Origin: Shewanella violacea DSS12 | Lineage (GTDB): Bacteria > Pseudomonadota > Gammaproteobacteria > Enterobacterales > Shewanellaceae | Assembly: GCF_000091325.1 (NCBI RefSeq) | Contig: NC_014012.1 | Location: 868,001-932,000 of the forward strand | Direction of reading: 5' to 3' | Length of the DNA stretch: 64,000 nucleotides | Shown here: piece after piece, positions 25,462-35,050 of the stretch | Position numbering within the stretch: position 1 is the first letter of the stretch | How the letters are laid out: each line of letters opens with the position of its first letter | Made by a program: the position numbers and the translations under genes | The notes under the pieces: model-generated | Database searches by the model: none | What the model was told of the DNA's origin: nothing | What the model saw: the letters and a program-made list of their open reading frames with translations, nothing else

Positions 25462-26055
25462 CTACATTCCTAGGAATGACTTAGACTTGCGCTTGCGGAT
25501 CTCTTTCTCATCAGACCATTCGATCAGGCCTGTTTCTAGGTCCATTAGACGCATGGTCATCTTGTAGTAGACATCTTTGGTGCTGCCATCTTGCTTGACA
25601 ATACTAGACAGGTTGCCGTACAGCATGTACTGGGCACCGATCTGACGACCGAAGTTGATGGCGGTAGATGGGTCAACCATACCGGCATTGTTCTGGTAGT
25701 CCAGTTGCTTGCGCACTGCGTCGACTTTTGTCATATCGATAAAGCGGAACTTACCCGAGCGCAGTAACTTGTTGCTGATTGAGTCGGTTACTGATTCTGT
25801 ATCTATATGCTCAGAGGTCTTGTTCTTGATCTTGTCGACGAACATGATAGGACGGTCGTTAACTGTCATTGCCACAATGGGTGGGAAAGTCAGCATGCTG
25901 TCGACCATTTTAGCCGCGATGGCTTGAAGGTCTGTAGAACCGAAGTTTGCGTTAACTGTTTCCACCTCAGTGGCGTCACCGTATTCAACTCTTGATTGGC
26001 AACCAGCCAGTCCGACAGCGACTGCTAGCATAAAAATGACTTTAAATTTTTTCAT
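25462..26055 (-). CDS. lpoB: Penicillin-binding protein activator LpoB
   Basis: Outer-membrane lipoprotein (197 aa) that stimulates the bifunctional peptidoglycan synthase PBP1b. The signal peptide ends at lipobox GLAGC. A short linker leads to a TolB-N-like globular domain (RPIMFVDKIKNKTSEHIDT, ISNKLLRSGKFRFID, GRQIGAQYMLYGNLSS). The start MKKFK at 26055 is chosen for its GGAAG ribosome site; the frame extends four codons upstream. It lies 22 nt downstream of a COG3014-type lipoprotein gene, so the two probably form an operon. Confidence 0.9.
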   Translation of the reverse strand: MKKFKVIFMLAVAVGLAGCQSRVEYGDATEVETVNANFGSTDLQAIAAKMVDSMLTFPPIVAMTVNDRPIMFVDKIKNKTSEHIDTESVTDSISNKLLRSGKFRFIDMTKVDAVRKQLDYQNNAGMVDPSTAINFGRQIGAQYMLYGNLSSIVKQDGSTKDVYYKMTMRLMDLETGLIEWSDEKEIRKRKSKSFLGM

Positions 26056-26077
26056 AGTGGCTTCCATTAAGTGTGTA

Positions 26078-27445
26078 TTAGATGATTATTGAATAAAAAC
26101 GTGTGTGCTTACCTGTGTCTATTACCCAGACTAAGGTGGTTCTACCGCTCTGTACCTCTATCTCTTGGCTCGATGAATTATCTAGCTTGAGTGAGTAATT
26201 ACCATTTTTAAGGTAAGTTCTGGCAATTTGTGCCTGCTTAGGCAAGGTGAGCCAGCTGCGGCGGTCGGCTTGCTCGGTGACGACGTTAATTATCTGGATA
26301 GCGATAGAAGCCAGATCTGTCTCATTACTTCTCCTCTTCGAGCCACTCTCGACCCTTCTGGCTATCTCAGATTTAGCATAGACTCTGGCTGCTTGTCTCA
26401 CTAACGCGGCCGGGAGATCTTCCTTTAGTGCCGTGATCGCCAGTGCGTCTATGTTGGCGATAGGCGCAGCGGTTAAGGTTTTGCCGAGGCCATGTATCTT
26501 ACCATTTGAAACTGCACGAGAATTTGAAGTATAGGTGGCTAATGAGGCGGTCTGCCAGTTTCCATGAATAGTGAAGGGAACCGTTATACTTTGTTTTTCA
26601 GGGACAAAGCCACGTTCGAGTAGGACTATGACTTGTCCTTCTCCCTTCTTTTTCTGCTTGGCTTTTCCCCAACGACGTTCAAAATCCTGCTGCTGAGGCA
26701 TGGAGAGCTGGGTAGCCAGACGGACAAGATCTTGCTGCAGATAGGGATTATTAGGCGTAATTTGTGCGGCCTTACGATAATCGATATAGGCATCGTTGGG
26801 CTCGCCTAAAATTTCATGTAACAGGCCTGTGGTGTAGTAGCTGTAGGCATTTAAGAAGGAACTAGTGACAGTACCAGCCGCCTTGCCTAGCTTATTTATT
26901 TCAGCATCTATGGTGCCGTTAGCCATGGCTTGAACGGACTTCTTAGATTTTTGATATTTGGCTTGTTCTGAACTTTGCAGCTGGTTACTGCGTCTGACTT
27001 CTATTAAGGCTCCCTCTCGATCGCCACTGAAAAGGTAGTTTAGCGCCTGATATTGATGCAACATCACTCGCTCATAGCCCGGCCCGCGATAGGGGATCAC
27101 GTTGTCGTTAATAAATAGACTGCTGGTGGTGGCACCTATATCTGTAACACTCACAGTGGCCTTGTCATCAAACTTCAGATAGGCTGCAACCGCTTGCTGG
27201 TAGTAATTTTTACTCGCCGCGAAATCACCGCTTATTTGAGCGACTCGTCCTGCCTCCTGGGCATAGAGCAGACCATCGGCACCGGATATATTCGATGCCA
27301 CATCTTGGACCCCTTTCATGGGTTCATTGCTATTGAGTTGGGCCTTTACCTGGGCTATTTGCGATGGGTAGTTGACGAAGATGCTGTTAAATGCACAACC
27401 CGATAAGCTTAACGTGAGTAAGGGAATTAATAGCCAATGTTTCAT
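26078..27445 (-). CDS. COG3014-type lipoprotein with TPR-like region
   Basis: Envelope lipoprotein of 455 aa; lipobox LSLSGC (Cys17). The first half is alpha-helical and TPR-like (YYQQAVAAYLKF, YYTTGLLHEILGEPNDAYIDYRKAAQITP). The second half is beta-rich and carries VIVLLERGFVPEKQSITVPF. This is the family often found just upstream of lpoB in Shewanella and Vibrio, which suggests a role near peptidoglycan synthesis, but none is proven. Terminal IWDTGKHTRFYS-like text closes the protein. Confidence 0.85.
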   Translation of the reverse strand: MKHWLLIPLLTLSLSGCAFNSIFVNYPSQIAQVKAQLNSNEPMKGVQDVASNISGADGLLYAQEAGRVAQISGDFAASKNYYQQAVAAYLKFDDKATVSVTDIGATTSSLFINDNVIPYRGPGYERVMLHQYQALNYLFSGDREGALIEVRRSNQLQSSEQAKYQKSKKSVQAMANGTIDAEINKLGKAAGTVTSSFLNAYSYYTTGLLHEILGEPNDAYIDYRKAAQITPNNPYLQQDLVRLATQLSMPQQQDFERRWGKAKQKKKGEGQVIVLLERGFVPEKQSITVPFTIHGNWQTASLATYTSNSRAVSNGKIHGLGKTLTAAPIANIDALAITALKEDLPAALVRQAARVYAKSEIARRVESGSKRRSNETDLASIAIQIINVVTEQADRRSWLTLPKQAQIARTYLKNGNYSLKLDNSSSQEIEVQSGRTTLVWVIDTGKHTRFYSIII

Positions 27446-27581
27446 AGTGCCGCCTCACTTGGGCAATATATCGCTTGCATAGCGCTCCTTTTGGGCATCT
27501 CGGTCCTTCAAATTTATGTTATTTATCGATTCGCGTAGGGATATATTTGCCCTGGGTTCTCATACTAGAGAGCTAGTGGTA

Positions 27582-27791
27582 TCAATAGTGAGGTGGGGCC
27601 TCATCTAACTGACTCACCATATTGCCCGGCTCAGCCGTTTGTTGCTTACTCAACAATTGTCGTATTGCTTGCTGTTGGTCCGACAATAGGTCATTTAATT
27701 TGATCACTTGCTGATTGAGATCTTCTAGGGTTTCATCCTGAAATGCCAGTTTCATCTCAAGATCTTCGACTCTCTTTTCTAATTGTTCCAT
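27582..27791 (-). CDS. slyX: SlyX family protein
   Basis: Small coiled-coil protein of 69 aa. The heptad pattern runs from residue 1 (MEQLEKRVEDLEMKLAFQDE) to about 50, and the protein ends in the family-typical PPHY. Function is unknown. The start at 27791 is set by GAGGT 5-6 nt upstream; the longer frame overlaps the preceding gene without a ribosome site. It follows a WD40 lipoprotein gene by 8 nt, so the pair is co-transcribed. It lies near fkpA, as slyX does in enteric bacteria. Confidence 0.92.
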   Translation of the reverse strand: MEQLEKRVEDLEMKLAFQDETLEDLNQQVIKLNDLLSDQQQAIRQLLSKQQTAEPGNMVSQLDEAPPHY

Positions 27792-27799
27792 TTTTACCT

Positions 27800-28771
27800 C
27801 TAATGGACAGGTATTGGCCAAGTTTCGACTAAGCCATTGCTGCTGATGGTACGGATCTGGTTTGAATCCAAGTTAGCGACAGAGTATACAACGGCGCCCT
27901 TGGTTTGGGCATGTTTGGTACGCTGAACTTGCCAATTAGCCAAGGATTGACCTGTTTTGATATCCCAGACTCGGACTTCTCTCGCCGGGGTGCCTGTTAG
28001 AAGCAATGTATCACGGTTTGAAAAGCGCACCGCCGAAAAGTTCATTTTTCTACGAGTGATATTTAATTGGCTGACTAATTCGCCAGTGGTATTGTCCATA
28101 ATCTTGGCTATTTTTGTGCTATCACCAATAAATGACAGACTCCCTGAGCCATTTAAGTCCACCTTTATGACTCGGTTATCGAACTGCCAACGATGAATTG
28201 GCTGGCCTGTAGTGGAGTGCCACAGTATGGCCTGCATATCGTTTGAGCCTGTAAGGGCGAGTTTTCCATCGGCAGAAAGGGCTACGCTGTTAACTTTTTC
28301 TGAATGGCCAAGAAACTTTATCAAAGAAGGGGTCTTGGTAGAAGCCGACGGCATCAGAGACATGACGCTGCCATCGGTGAGACCTATGAGTAATGACCCT
28401 GAGTTAGATACTGCCACACTTTGTCCGGTGGAGGGCAATGACCACCAGCCTAAAGATGAGCCGTTTAACATGCTCCAGAGTGCGACTGAGTCTCTGCTTA
28501 AAGAAGCTGCAAAATCTTGATTGGGTGAGATGGCGACATCGAAGGCGTCATTATTTGACTCGCTATGTATCCAGGTATATTTCTGCTGCCGAGTCTCGAG
28601 ATCCCATACCTGTATTGCGCTATTGGCAGTGCTGACGATGACAAATTGTCCATTCAGGGACAGGCTGGCATCATAGCTAGGCTCTGTGATCAATGCTTGT
28701 GTGTCTATGGCTGTAGGCTGGCAAGCAGCAATAGCAAGAGTGCACAAAATAACCGAAAAGAAACTTTTCAT
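27800..28771 (-). CDS. WD40-repeat lipoprotein
   Basis: Lipoprotein of 323 aa with lipobox IAAC (Cys17). Six to seven WD40-like blades follow, seen as IQVWDLETRQQ, DSVALWSML, MQAILWHSTTGQPIHRW and VRVWDIKTGQSL. It probably acts as a protein-interaction scaffold in the envelope; no partner is shown. It is divergent from fkpA with about 170 nt between them and upstream of slyX. Confidence 0.88.
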   Translation of the reverse strand: MKSFFSVILCTLAIAACQPTAIDTQALITEPSYDASLSLNGQFVIVSTANSAIQVWDLETRQQKYTWIHSESNNDAFDVAISPNQDFAASLSRDSVALWSMLNGSSLGWWSLPSTGQSVAVSNSGSLLIGLTDGSVMSLMPSASTKTPSLIKFLGHSEKVNSVALSADGKLALTGSNDMQAILWHSTTGQPIHRWQFDNRVIKVDLNGSGSLSFIGDSTKIAKIMDNTTGELVSQLNITRRKMNFSAVRFSNRDTLLLTGTPAREVRVWDIKTGQSLANWQVQRTKHAQTKGAVVYSVANLDSNQIRTISSNGLVETWPIPVH

Positions 28772-28940
28772 GAACTTGTCCCCGATACTATTGTCTCTAG
28801 CTGTAAGTGATATTACATTTACATCCGATGATTAAACTTAAGTAATGAAATTGGAATAACCTATTTAACTAGTATAAAGTGGATCGCCTTATAAGATAAG
28901 GTTCTAGTCACTACTAGAAGATCCTGAGGAAGCATTTTTA

Positions 28941-29729
28941 ATGAAATCTATTTATAAATTTTCACTGGTTGCTTTGGCCATCGTTGGTCTGTCAGCTTGT
29001 AATCAAGAAGCAAACACAACTGAAGCCGCTGCTGCCAATGTTGAGTTGAAGACAGAAGCGCAAAAAGAAGCTTACAGTGTTGGTGCATCTATTGGTAAAT
29101 ATATGTCTGGTCATATCAAAGAGCAAGAAGCTCTAGGTATGCCTGTCGACCGTAGCCTTATTGTTTCAGGTTTCAGTAGTGGTCTTAATGACGAGCTTAA
29201 GTTGACCGAAGAGGAGATGCAGACTGTTCTTAAGGGGCTTGACGAGAAGTTAAATAAGAAACGCGAAGCTCAAGAGACTGTTCTTGCTGAGAAAGCCTTG
29301 GCAGATAGCTCAGCATTCTTGAAGGCTAACCAGGCTAAAGAGGGTGTAGTAACAACTGAGTCTGGCCTGCAGTATGAAGTCTTGACTCCAGGTACAGGTG
29401 AAAAGCCTAGCGCCGAAGATACTGTCGAAGTGGATTATGTTGGTACCTTGCTTGATGGTACTGAATTCGATAGCTCTATCGCCCGCGGCGAGCCTGCTAA
29501 GTTCCCGTTAAACCGTGTTATCGCTGGTTGGACCGAAGGTGTTCAGCTTATGTCTGTGGGTGCTAAGTATAAGTTCGTTATCCCAGCTGACTTAGCTTAT
29601 GGCGAGCGCAATACAGGTACTATCCCAGCTAACTCAACCTTGATATTTGAAATCACGCTGCACTCTATCGAGAAAGCAGGTGCACCGACAGCCGAAGTTG
29701 CTGGCGAAGATCATGGTCACGCTCACTAA
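28941..29729 (+). CDS. fkpA: FKBP-type peptidyl-prolyl cis-trans isomerase FkpA
   Basis: Envelope foldase/chaperone of 262 aa. The signal peptide ends at lipobox LSAC (Cys20), so it is probably a lipoprotein, unlike the soluble E. coli FkpA. The N-terminal dimerisation helices (40-125) precede the FKBP domain (135-245) with VEVDYVGTLLDGTEFDSS, FPLNRVIAGWTEGVQLM and IPADLAYGERNTGTIPANST. The tail ends in a His-rich EDHGHAH. The ATG has GAGGAAG upstream; a strong terminator follows. Confidence 0.95.
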   Translation: MKSIYKFSLVALAIVGLSACNQEANTTEAAAANVELKTEAQKEAYSVGASIGKYMSGHIKEQEALGMPVDRSLIVSGFSSGLNDELKLTEEEMQTVLKGLDEKLNKKREAQETVLAEKALADSSAFLKANQAKEGVVTTESGLQYEVLTPGTGEKPSAEDTVEVDYVGTLLDGTEFDSSIARGEPAKFPLNRVIAGWTEGVQLMSVGAKYKFVIPADLAYGERNTGTIPANSTLIFEITLHSIEKAGAPTAEVAGEDHGHAH

Positions 29730-29763
29730 ATTATCGCTTATTTTTAGTTAGTCAAGATTGATG

Positions 29764-29789
29764 AAAAGGACGCTTAGGCGTCCTTTTTT
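29764..29789 (+). terminator. Rho-independent terminator after fkpA
   Basis: AAAAGGACGC and GCGTCCTTTT pair around TTAG, with six T in the tail. Confidence 0.92.
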
Positions 29790-29880
29790 GTGGCTGATAT
29801 TTAGCGGATGCCAGGGAGTTACACATAGAGGCTCGCTTTAGGGTAAAATTGCGGAAGAAATATAAGTAATAGGTTTTAGT

Positions 29881-30255
29881 ATGGAATATGAATTTCGGCG
29901 TAATACCATGACGGGCACTGTGATTGCTAATTTTAGTATGGATCACGAGGTATTAGGTTTCTGGTTCGCCGAAGAGTTAGGTGAGTGTAAAGATAAGTTC
30001 AATGAACTCTGTCAAATCATCGAACAGTTACAAGTGGGGTCACTGAACGAAAGGCGCTGGCTGGGTAAGGCACTATCACTGGAGCTGGACAGTGAGCAGG
30101 TCAGAGTGTTTGCTAACGAGTTGGAAGATGATTTAGACCATGAGTTTGAAGATTCCATGTCACTCTATAACGATGAATCTGAGGCATTTTGTGGTTTAGA
30201 AGATTTCCAATCGGCGTTATTGAGTTGGAGAGAGTTTCTCGACGAGAGCCGTTAA
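29881..30255 (+). CDS. yacL: YacL (UPF0231) family protein
   Basis: Small acidic cytoplasmic protein of 124 aa. MEYEFRRN, FSMDHEVLGFWFAEELG and the C-terminal CGLEDFQSALLSWREFL match the UPF0231/YacL family of gammaproteobacteria. No function is established. An alternative internal ATG (MTGTVIANFSMDHE) exists, but the first ATG fits the family length. It ends at a bidirectional terminator shared with narP. Confidence 0.9.
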   Translation: MEYEFRRNTMTGTVIANFSMDHEVLGFWFAEELGECKDKFNELCQIIEQLQVGSLNERRWLGKALSLELDSEQVRVFANELEDDLDHEFEDSMSLYNDESEAFCGLEDFQSALLSWREFLDESR

Positions 30256-30282
30256 AGGCTTTTTGTTTAATAGAATATTTCA

Positions 30283-30313
30283 TGATAAAGGCAGCCATAG
30301 GCTGCCTTTATCA
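30283..30313. terminator. Bidirectional terminator between yacL and narP
   Basis: A perfect 14-bp stem, TGATAAAGGCAGCC / GGCTGCCTTTATCA, closes on an ATA loop between the two convergent genes. T-runs are short on both sides. Confidence 0.7.
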
Positions 30314-30344
30314 TTAGGGTGATCACTTATTATATCTATTGGTA

Positions 30345-30974
30345 TCAATGCTTCAGATACCGAACCGCCATCTCAGTTCTCGATTTGGCATTGGCCTTTC
30401 TCAGTAGATTTTTCACGTGAACTTTTACCGTTCCTTCGCTGATATGCAAGTGTTCTGAGAGGGTTCGATTACTCTTGCCCTGAGCCACGAGTTGTAAAAT
30501 CTGCAACTCTCTGGGAGTCAGGTTATCGAGCCAGTCAAACTCATCGCTTGCATCTTTGAGTTCATAGAGGTAGTTCTCGACCGACTCGCTCATCACTCTA
30601 TGACCCAGCATGGCTTTCTTTAGTTTCTCTAACAGGAGGTCGGGCTCAGTATCTTTCAATAGGTAACCGTCGGCACCGGCTCTGATCAGACGAATAACAT
30701 CTTGTTTGGCATCAGAAACCGTTAGGATAACTATGCGAGAGGTGACTCCCTCTTGGCGCAGACTGTTTAAGGTATCTAATCCTGTCATCCCTTTCATGTT
30801 GAGATCGAGTAACACTATATCTGGTTCACTCTCCTCGATGGCCGAAAGGGCATCCAATCCACTACCTGCTTCACCAAAGAGGGTAAAATCTGAATCAGAA
30901 GTGATTAATTGGCAAATACCGCGGCGTAACAGTGGGTGATCATCGACAACGAGTACTGAGTAAGGTTTACCCAT
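30345..30974 (-). CDS. narP: Nitrate/nitrite response regulator NarP
   Basis: Two-component response regulator of 209 aa. The receiver domain (5-120) has the acidic pair DD in VVDDHP, the phosphorylated Asp in IVLLDLNMKG and the Lys in LLKDTEPD. The LuxR/NarL-type HTH domain (145-205) includes LTPRELQILQLVAQGKSNR and HISEGTVKVHVKN. The start MGKPYS at 30974 has AGGAGG 11 nt upstream. It follows narQ by 42 nt and so forms a nitrate/nitrite-sensing operon, likely controlling anaerobic respiration genes. Confidence 0.93.
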   Translation of the reverse strand: MGKPYSVLVVDDHPLLRRGICQLITSDSDFTLFGEAGSGLDALSAIEESEPDIVLLDLNMKGMTGLDTLNSLRQEGVTSRIVILTVSDAKQDVIRLIRAGADGYLLKDTEPDLLLEKLKKAMLGHRVMSESVENYLYELKDASDEFDWLDNLTPRELQILQLVAQGKSNRTLSEHLHISEGTVKVHVKNLLRKANAKSRTEMAVRYLKH

Positions 30975-31016
30975 TTTTAAAAGCGCCTCCTGCAAGGGTT
31001 TATTCTTATTATTTAT

Positions 31017-32720
31017 CTAGGCAGGTTCCTGCTGAGGAGGGAAAGTCAGTGTTACCTTGGTTCCTCCCCCGGGATTGCCACTGAAGTCTACTATACCCGA
31101 TAAGCGACTCGCGCGCTCTTGCATAATGCCAATGCCGAAATGCTGAGCACGTTTTCTCACCTCATCTACACCTATGCCATTGTCGCTTATGGTGATGGAG
31201 ACATGGCTATCTGAGTCTTTAAAACAACGAATGTTAATCTGTTCTGCCTGAGCATGCTTGATGGCGTTAACCGTGGCTTCTCTGGTTAATTGTAATACAT
31301 GAATATGTTGATGGGCGCCGAGCAGCTGCATTGGCAGCTTATAATCTAAGGTGATCTTAGCATCGGATTGGCTTCTAAGTTGTTCCAACATGGCTTCGAT
31401 GGCATGGTGTAAGTTTGGGTCCTTGATGGTCAGTCTAAAGGTCGATAGAAGTTCTCTTAATTGCACGTAGGCGGTGTTTACCCCTTCGTTGATTTCCGAT
31501 ATCTGATGTTCAACTTGTGGGTTGCGACAAGCACTGTCTAGGCCCTTTGACAGTAAGCTGACTTGGATCTTTAAGAAGGAGAGGATTTGACCTAGGGAAT
31601 CATGGAGCTCTCTGGCTATGACCCCACGCTCCTCCATGAGTGCCAGTTGCTGTCTCTGCTCTGTGGCATTATAGATAACGATGGATCTAGCCAGCATGAT
31701 GGCAAAATTTTTAAACAGCTGATAATTCGGCTCCTCGCTGGATTTTGTCTCTAAGTAACCAAGCTCATAGGATTCAAACTTAAGCGGGAAATGTGTCTGG
31801 CTATTGTGTTGTTGGGGCCAGCCGCCATCGGCTTCTATGACTAATTCTTCATCATTATCTTGGACTATAACCAGGCGAAGGAATGTATCGGGTTCATGAG
31901 TTCTTAGCTGATTGAGTGCGGCTTTCAAGCTGCTAATTTCGAGCTTACGGGAATGTAGCATGACCAAGCTATCGTAGAGCAGAGTCAGTTCATTATTGCT
32001 GCGGGTCAGAGCTAAGGTCTTGTCCTTTACCTGGCCCTCTAAGTCTCGGTAGAGGGTTGATATTTCCTTCGCCGTAGATTCGAAAGCACTGCTTAAGGCA
32101 CTCAGTTCAATATACTCAGTTTTAGGCATCTCAACATCAAAGTTTCCTTTGGAGATGGTATTGGCCGATTCCATTAACTGCTTGAGGGGGGCGACGACTC
32201 TTCGCTTGGTGAAACGAACTGCTAGAAAAGCGATAAACAACATTAAGCTAAGGCCGATAATTTGGCTCACGGCTAACAATTTTAATTTAAATGCGGCGTA
32301 GTGCTCAGTTTCCAGCACCAGCAGATCGATAGTATCGACAAAGTCTTTCAGTGCGGCGGCATAGAGGGGGGGATTTTCTGCTTCGATATAAGATCTCATC
32401 ACCTTCCACTTATGAATAACCAGCAGATATTGTGCTTCGAGCTTGGCAGGAGTTTCCCAGTCAAGTGAACGTTTAAGGTCATCAGAATAGAGCGTCTTTT
32501 CAAATTCCTCTATTTTTTCCATGGTATCTTCGCGATTCGTGTTTTGATTTAGCATCAAACGATAGCTCTGCATCCGCAATGAGCCTGATGCGTTGATGGC
32601 TCTGGCATCTCCAAGACTGTAGGATAAGTTGATGATGGCGAAAGTTGCCAAGCCGCTCGATACTAAGATTAAAGTTAACATTAGACCTAAAATAGTCGAG
32701 GTTAAACTGCCTTTTTTCAT
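31017..32720 (-). CDS. narQ: Nitrate/nitrite sensor histidine kinase NarQ
   Basis: Inner-membrane sensor kinase of 567 aa. Helix 1 lies at 9-32, then the periplasmic ligand domain with the P-box NASGSLRMQSYRL (43-55), helix 2 at about 150-170, and a HAMP domain (PLKQLMESANTISKGNFDVEMP). A GAF-like and coiled-coil linker leads to the HisKA_3 box ARELHDSLGQILSFLK, with the phosphorylated His, and the HATPase domain (DNGIGVD, GIGIMQERA). Single-operon pairing with narP matches the Shewanella arrangement. Confidence 0.94.
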   Translation of the reverse strand: MKKGSLTSTILGLMLTLILVSSGLATFAIINLSYSLGDARAINASGSLRMQSYRLMLNQNTNREDTMEKIEEFEKTLYSDDLKRSLDWETPAKLEAQYLLVIHKWKVMRSYIEAENPPLYAAALKDFVDTIDLLVLETEHYAAFKLKLLAVSQIIGLSLMLFIAFLAVRFTKRRVVAPLKQLMESANTISKGNFDVEMPKTEYIELSALSSAFESTAKEISTLYRDLEGQVKDKTLALTRSNNELTLLYDSLVMLHSRKLEISSLKAALNQLRTHEPDTFLRLVIVQDNDEELVIEADGGWPQQHNSQTHFPLKFESYELGYLETKSSEEPNYQLFKNFAIMLARSIVIYNATEQRQQLALMEERGVIARELHDSLGQILSFLKIQVSLLSKGLDSACRNPQVEHQISEINEGVNTAYVQLRELLSTFRLTIKDPNLHHAIEAMLEQLRSQSDAKITLDYKLPMQLLGAHQHIHVLQLTREATVNAIKHAQAEQINIRCFKDSDSHVSITISDNGIGVDEVRKRAQHFGIGIMQERASRLSGIVDFSGNPGGGTKVTLTFPPQQEPA

Positions 32721-33309
32721 TAGATTAAAACTCGCTAAATTGCTTTGATTAGTCTATCCATGTCCGTCTTCACCTCCTTTATCCTGCTAAGCAGAAGGTA
32801 GAAATGTGAATAACCACAGGTTTACATTTCGAACTATCGTAAACTTCTTATCAGTATACCGACTTAGGGGGCGGGTATGTATCAAGGGACTCACTTTTAC
32901 CAGAGAGATGACTCGCTTTATAAAAGATAAACCCATTAAACAGTATGCCTGCCGCTATAAAACTGAAATTAAGCCTGTTGTGACAATGTTTTAATCTTAC
33001 TGCTTCGATCTTATCTTGTGGCTCGAACGAGAGACCCCCTACATTCTGACCATGACATAGCATTTTTCTCTATGCCTTAGGACCAATTCAACTCCAGCTG
33101 CACACAGGCAAGAGCCATTACCAAGCCAATGATTTACGTGCGCTATATTTGTGCGGCGTGTGAATACTTGCCCTTGTTTGGTGCATTTATATTCTGATTG
33201 ACTCCCGTTGGTTACCCTAAGTTATTAAAAGTTAATGACTTGTTTACTTGGCCTGATGATTGAATAGTTAATATTAGAAATAAATAACCAAAATACCTTG
33301 GAGGTCAGA
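32721..33309. promoter_or_regulatory. Intergenic region between narQ and glnK with a weak sigma-54-like site
   Basis: Nearly 590 bases without a credible gene. At 33248-33263, TTGG-N10-GA resembles a -24/-12 element (TTGGCCTGATGATTGA; the usual terminal GC is GA here), 47 nt before the glnK start. A sigma-54/NtrC promoter is expected for glnK-amtB but this match is weak. Confidence 0.3.
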
Positions 33310-33648
33310 ATGAAACTGGTCAGCGCTATCATTAAACCGTTCAAATTGGACGATGTCCGCGAAGCCATCGCTGGAGTGGGTATAGAGGGGATGACAGTCA
33401 CTGAAGTTAAAGGTTTCGGTCGTCAGAAAGGCCATACCGAGCTGTATCGAGGCGCCGAGTATCAGGTGGACTTTCTTCCTAAGGTTAAATTAGACATTGC
33501 GACTAAGGCCGAAAACCTTGAGTTGTTAATTGAATCTATTACCAATGCTGCTCGTACTGGCAAGATTGGAGATGGCAAAATATTTGTCACCGACCTAGAA
33601 CAGGTTATCCGTATCCGTACGGGCGAGACCGATAGCGAAGCATTATAA
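33310..33648 (+). CDS. glnK: Nitrogen regulatory P-II protein GlnK
   Basis: Trimeric cytoplasmic signal protein (112 aa) that senses 2-oxoglutarate, ATP and ADP and gates AmtB. The T-loop Tyr51 (GAEYQVDF), which is uridylylated, and the B-loop TGKIGDGKIF are present. The ATG at 33310 has GGAG 6-7 nt upstream; the frame extends four codons from a TTG overlapping that site. Only 12 nt separate it from amtB, which identifies it as GlnK rather than GlnB. Confidence 0.95.
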   Translation: MKLVSAIIKPFKLDDVREAIAGVGIEGMTVTEVKGFGRQKGHTELYRGAEYQVDFLPKVKLDIATKAENLELLIESITNAARTGKIGDGKIFVTDLEQVIRIRTGETDSEAL

Positions 33649-33660
33649 GGGAGAAGCGTG

Positions 33661-34911
33661 ATGGAAGATTTAGCAAAATTAGGGGTGACGGTTTCTGAAT
33701 TAAGGTTCGCTCTGGATACCTTTTATTTCTTAATTTCTGGTGCCTTAGTCATGTGGATGGCAGCTGGTTTTGCCATGCTGGAGGCCGGACTGGTGCGCTC
33801 CAAAAACACCACAGAAATTCTAACCAAGAATGTGTGCCTGTATTCGATTGCCTGTGTGATGTATCTGATCCTAGGATATAACATCATGTATGTCGATAAT
33901 GCTGAAGGTGGCTGGTTACCTTCTATAGGTACATTTATTGGCAGTCAGGCCAGTGATGCGGATCATGCGCTGGAGTCTGATTTCTTTTTCCAGGTGGTGT
34001 TTGTTGCCACGGCTATGTCCATCGTTTCCGGTGCGGTAGCCGAGCGCATGAAACTGTGGGCCTTCCTAGCCTTTTCTGTGGTAATGACAGCCTTTATTTA
34101 TCCAGTTGAGGGGTATTGGACCTGGGGTGGTGGCTTCTTGTCTGAGGCAGGATTTGTCGATTTCGCCGGTAGTGGTATCGTTCATATGGCTGGTGCGGCT
34201 GCAGCGATTGCCGGCGTTCTTTTGTTGGGTGCCCGTAAGGGAAAATATGGTCCCAATGGCCAAATCAACCCAATCCCAGGTTCAAACTTACCTATGGCGA
34301 CTCTGGGTATGTTTATTCTGTGGATGGGCTGGTTTGGCTTTAACGGTGGATCACAGTTACTGGTTTCCGATGCTGAAAACGCAACCGCGGTGGCTAAAAT
34401 TTTCCTTAATACCAATTCTGCCGCGGCGTTTGGCGCTGTGTCGGCACTTGTCGTATGTAAGCTGGTGTGGGGAAAGGCGGATCTGACCATGATACTCAAT
34501 GGTGCATTGGCCGGGTTAGTGGCCATTACTGCCGATCCTTTATCACCTTCTATCGCCTTTGCGGCTGTGATAGGCCTGATTGCAGGTGGCCTGGTCATCT
34601 TCTCAATTGTGGCGTTAGATAGGCTTAAAATTGATGATCCTGTCGGAGCTATTTCGGTTCACGGTGTGGCAGGTTTCTTCGGTCTAATGCTAGTGCCTCT
34701 GTCTAATGCCGATGCGACTGTCTTGGGTCAGCTCTATGGGGCAGGCGTCATCTTTGCTTGGGTATTCTCAGCCTCTTTTGTGGTCTGGTATCTACTTAAG
34801 TTGACCATGGGGATCCGTGTTACCGAAGAGGACGAGTATAAGGGGATGGATGCTGCAGATTGTGGCATAGATGCCTATCCTGAGTTCGTATCAGTCAAGA
34901 GCGCTCGTTAA
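33661..34911 (+). CDS. amtB: Ammonium transporter AmtB
   Basis: Inner-membrane ammonium channel of ~416 aa with 11 helices. Characteristic segments include AGFAMLEAGLVRSKN, the GSGIVHMAGAAAAIAG pore-lining region and DDPVGAISVHGVAGFFG, carrying the twin pore histidines and the phenylalanine gate. The cytoplasmic tail is short. An ATG at 33661 is preferred over GTG 33658 because AAGGGAG lies 7 nt upstream. Regulated by the GlnK made from the same operon. Confidence 0.95.
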   Translation: MEDLAKLGVTVSELRFALDTFYFLISGALVMWMAAGFAMLEAGLVRSKNTTEILTKNVCLYSIACVMYLILGYNIMYVDNAEGGWLPSIGTFIGSQASDADHALESDFFFQVVFVATAMSIVSGAVAERMKLWAFLAFSVVMTAFIYPVEGYWTWGGGFLSEAGFVDFAGSGIVHMAGAAAAIAGVLLLGARKGKYGPNGQINPIPGSNLPMATLGMFILWMGWFGFNGGSQLLVSDAENATAVAKIFLNTNSAAAFGAVSALVVCKLVWGKADLTMILNGALAGLVAITADPLSPSIAFAAVIGLIAGGLVIFSIVALDRLKIDDPVGAISVHGVAGFFGLMLVPLSNADATVLGQLYGAGVIFAWVFSASFVVWYLLKLTMGIRVTEEDEYKGMDAADCGIDAYPEFVSVKSAR

Positions 34912-34970
34912 GCTAGGCAAGACTCATACTGATAAGGCTTAGACTTATAAGACTTAGCTATTCATTAATC

Positions 34971-34997
34971 AAACAGGGCATTTCGCCCTGTTTTTTT
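34971..34997 (+). terminator. Rho-independent terminator after amtB
   Basis: AAACAGGGC and GCCCTGTTT pair around ATTTC and are followed by a long T-run. Confidence 0.92.
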
Positions 34998-35050
34998 GTA
35001 TCATGAGTATAAGGCCGATGTGCTTTGAACGTGAATAGGGAGAGCTGCTG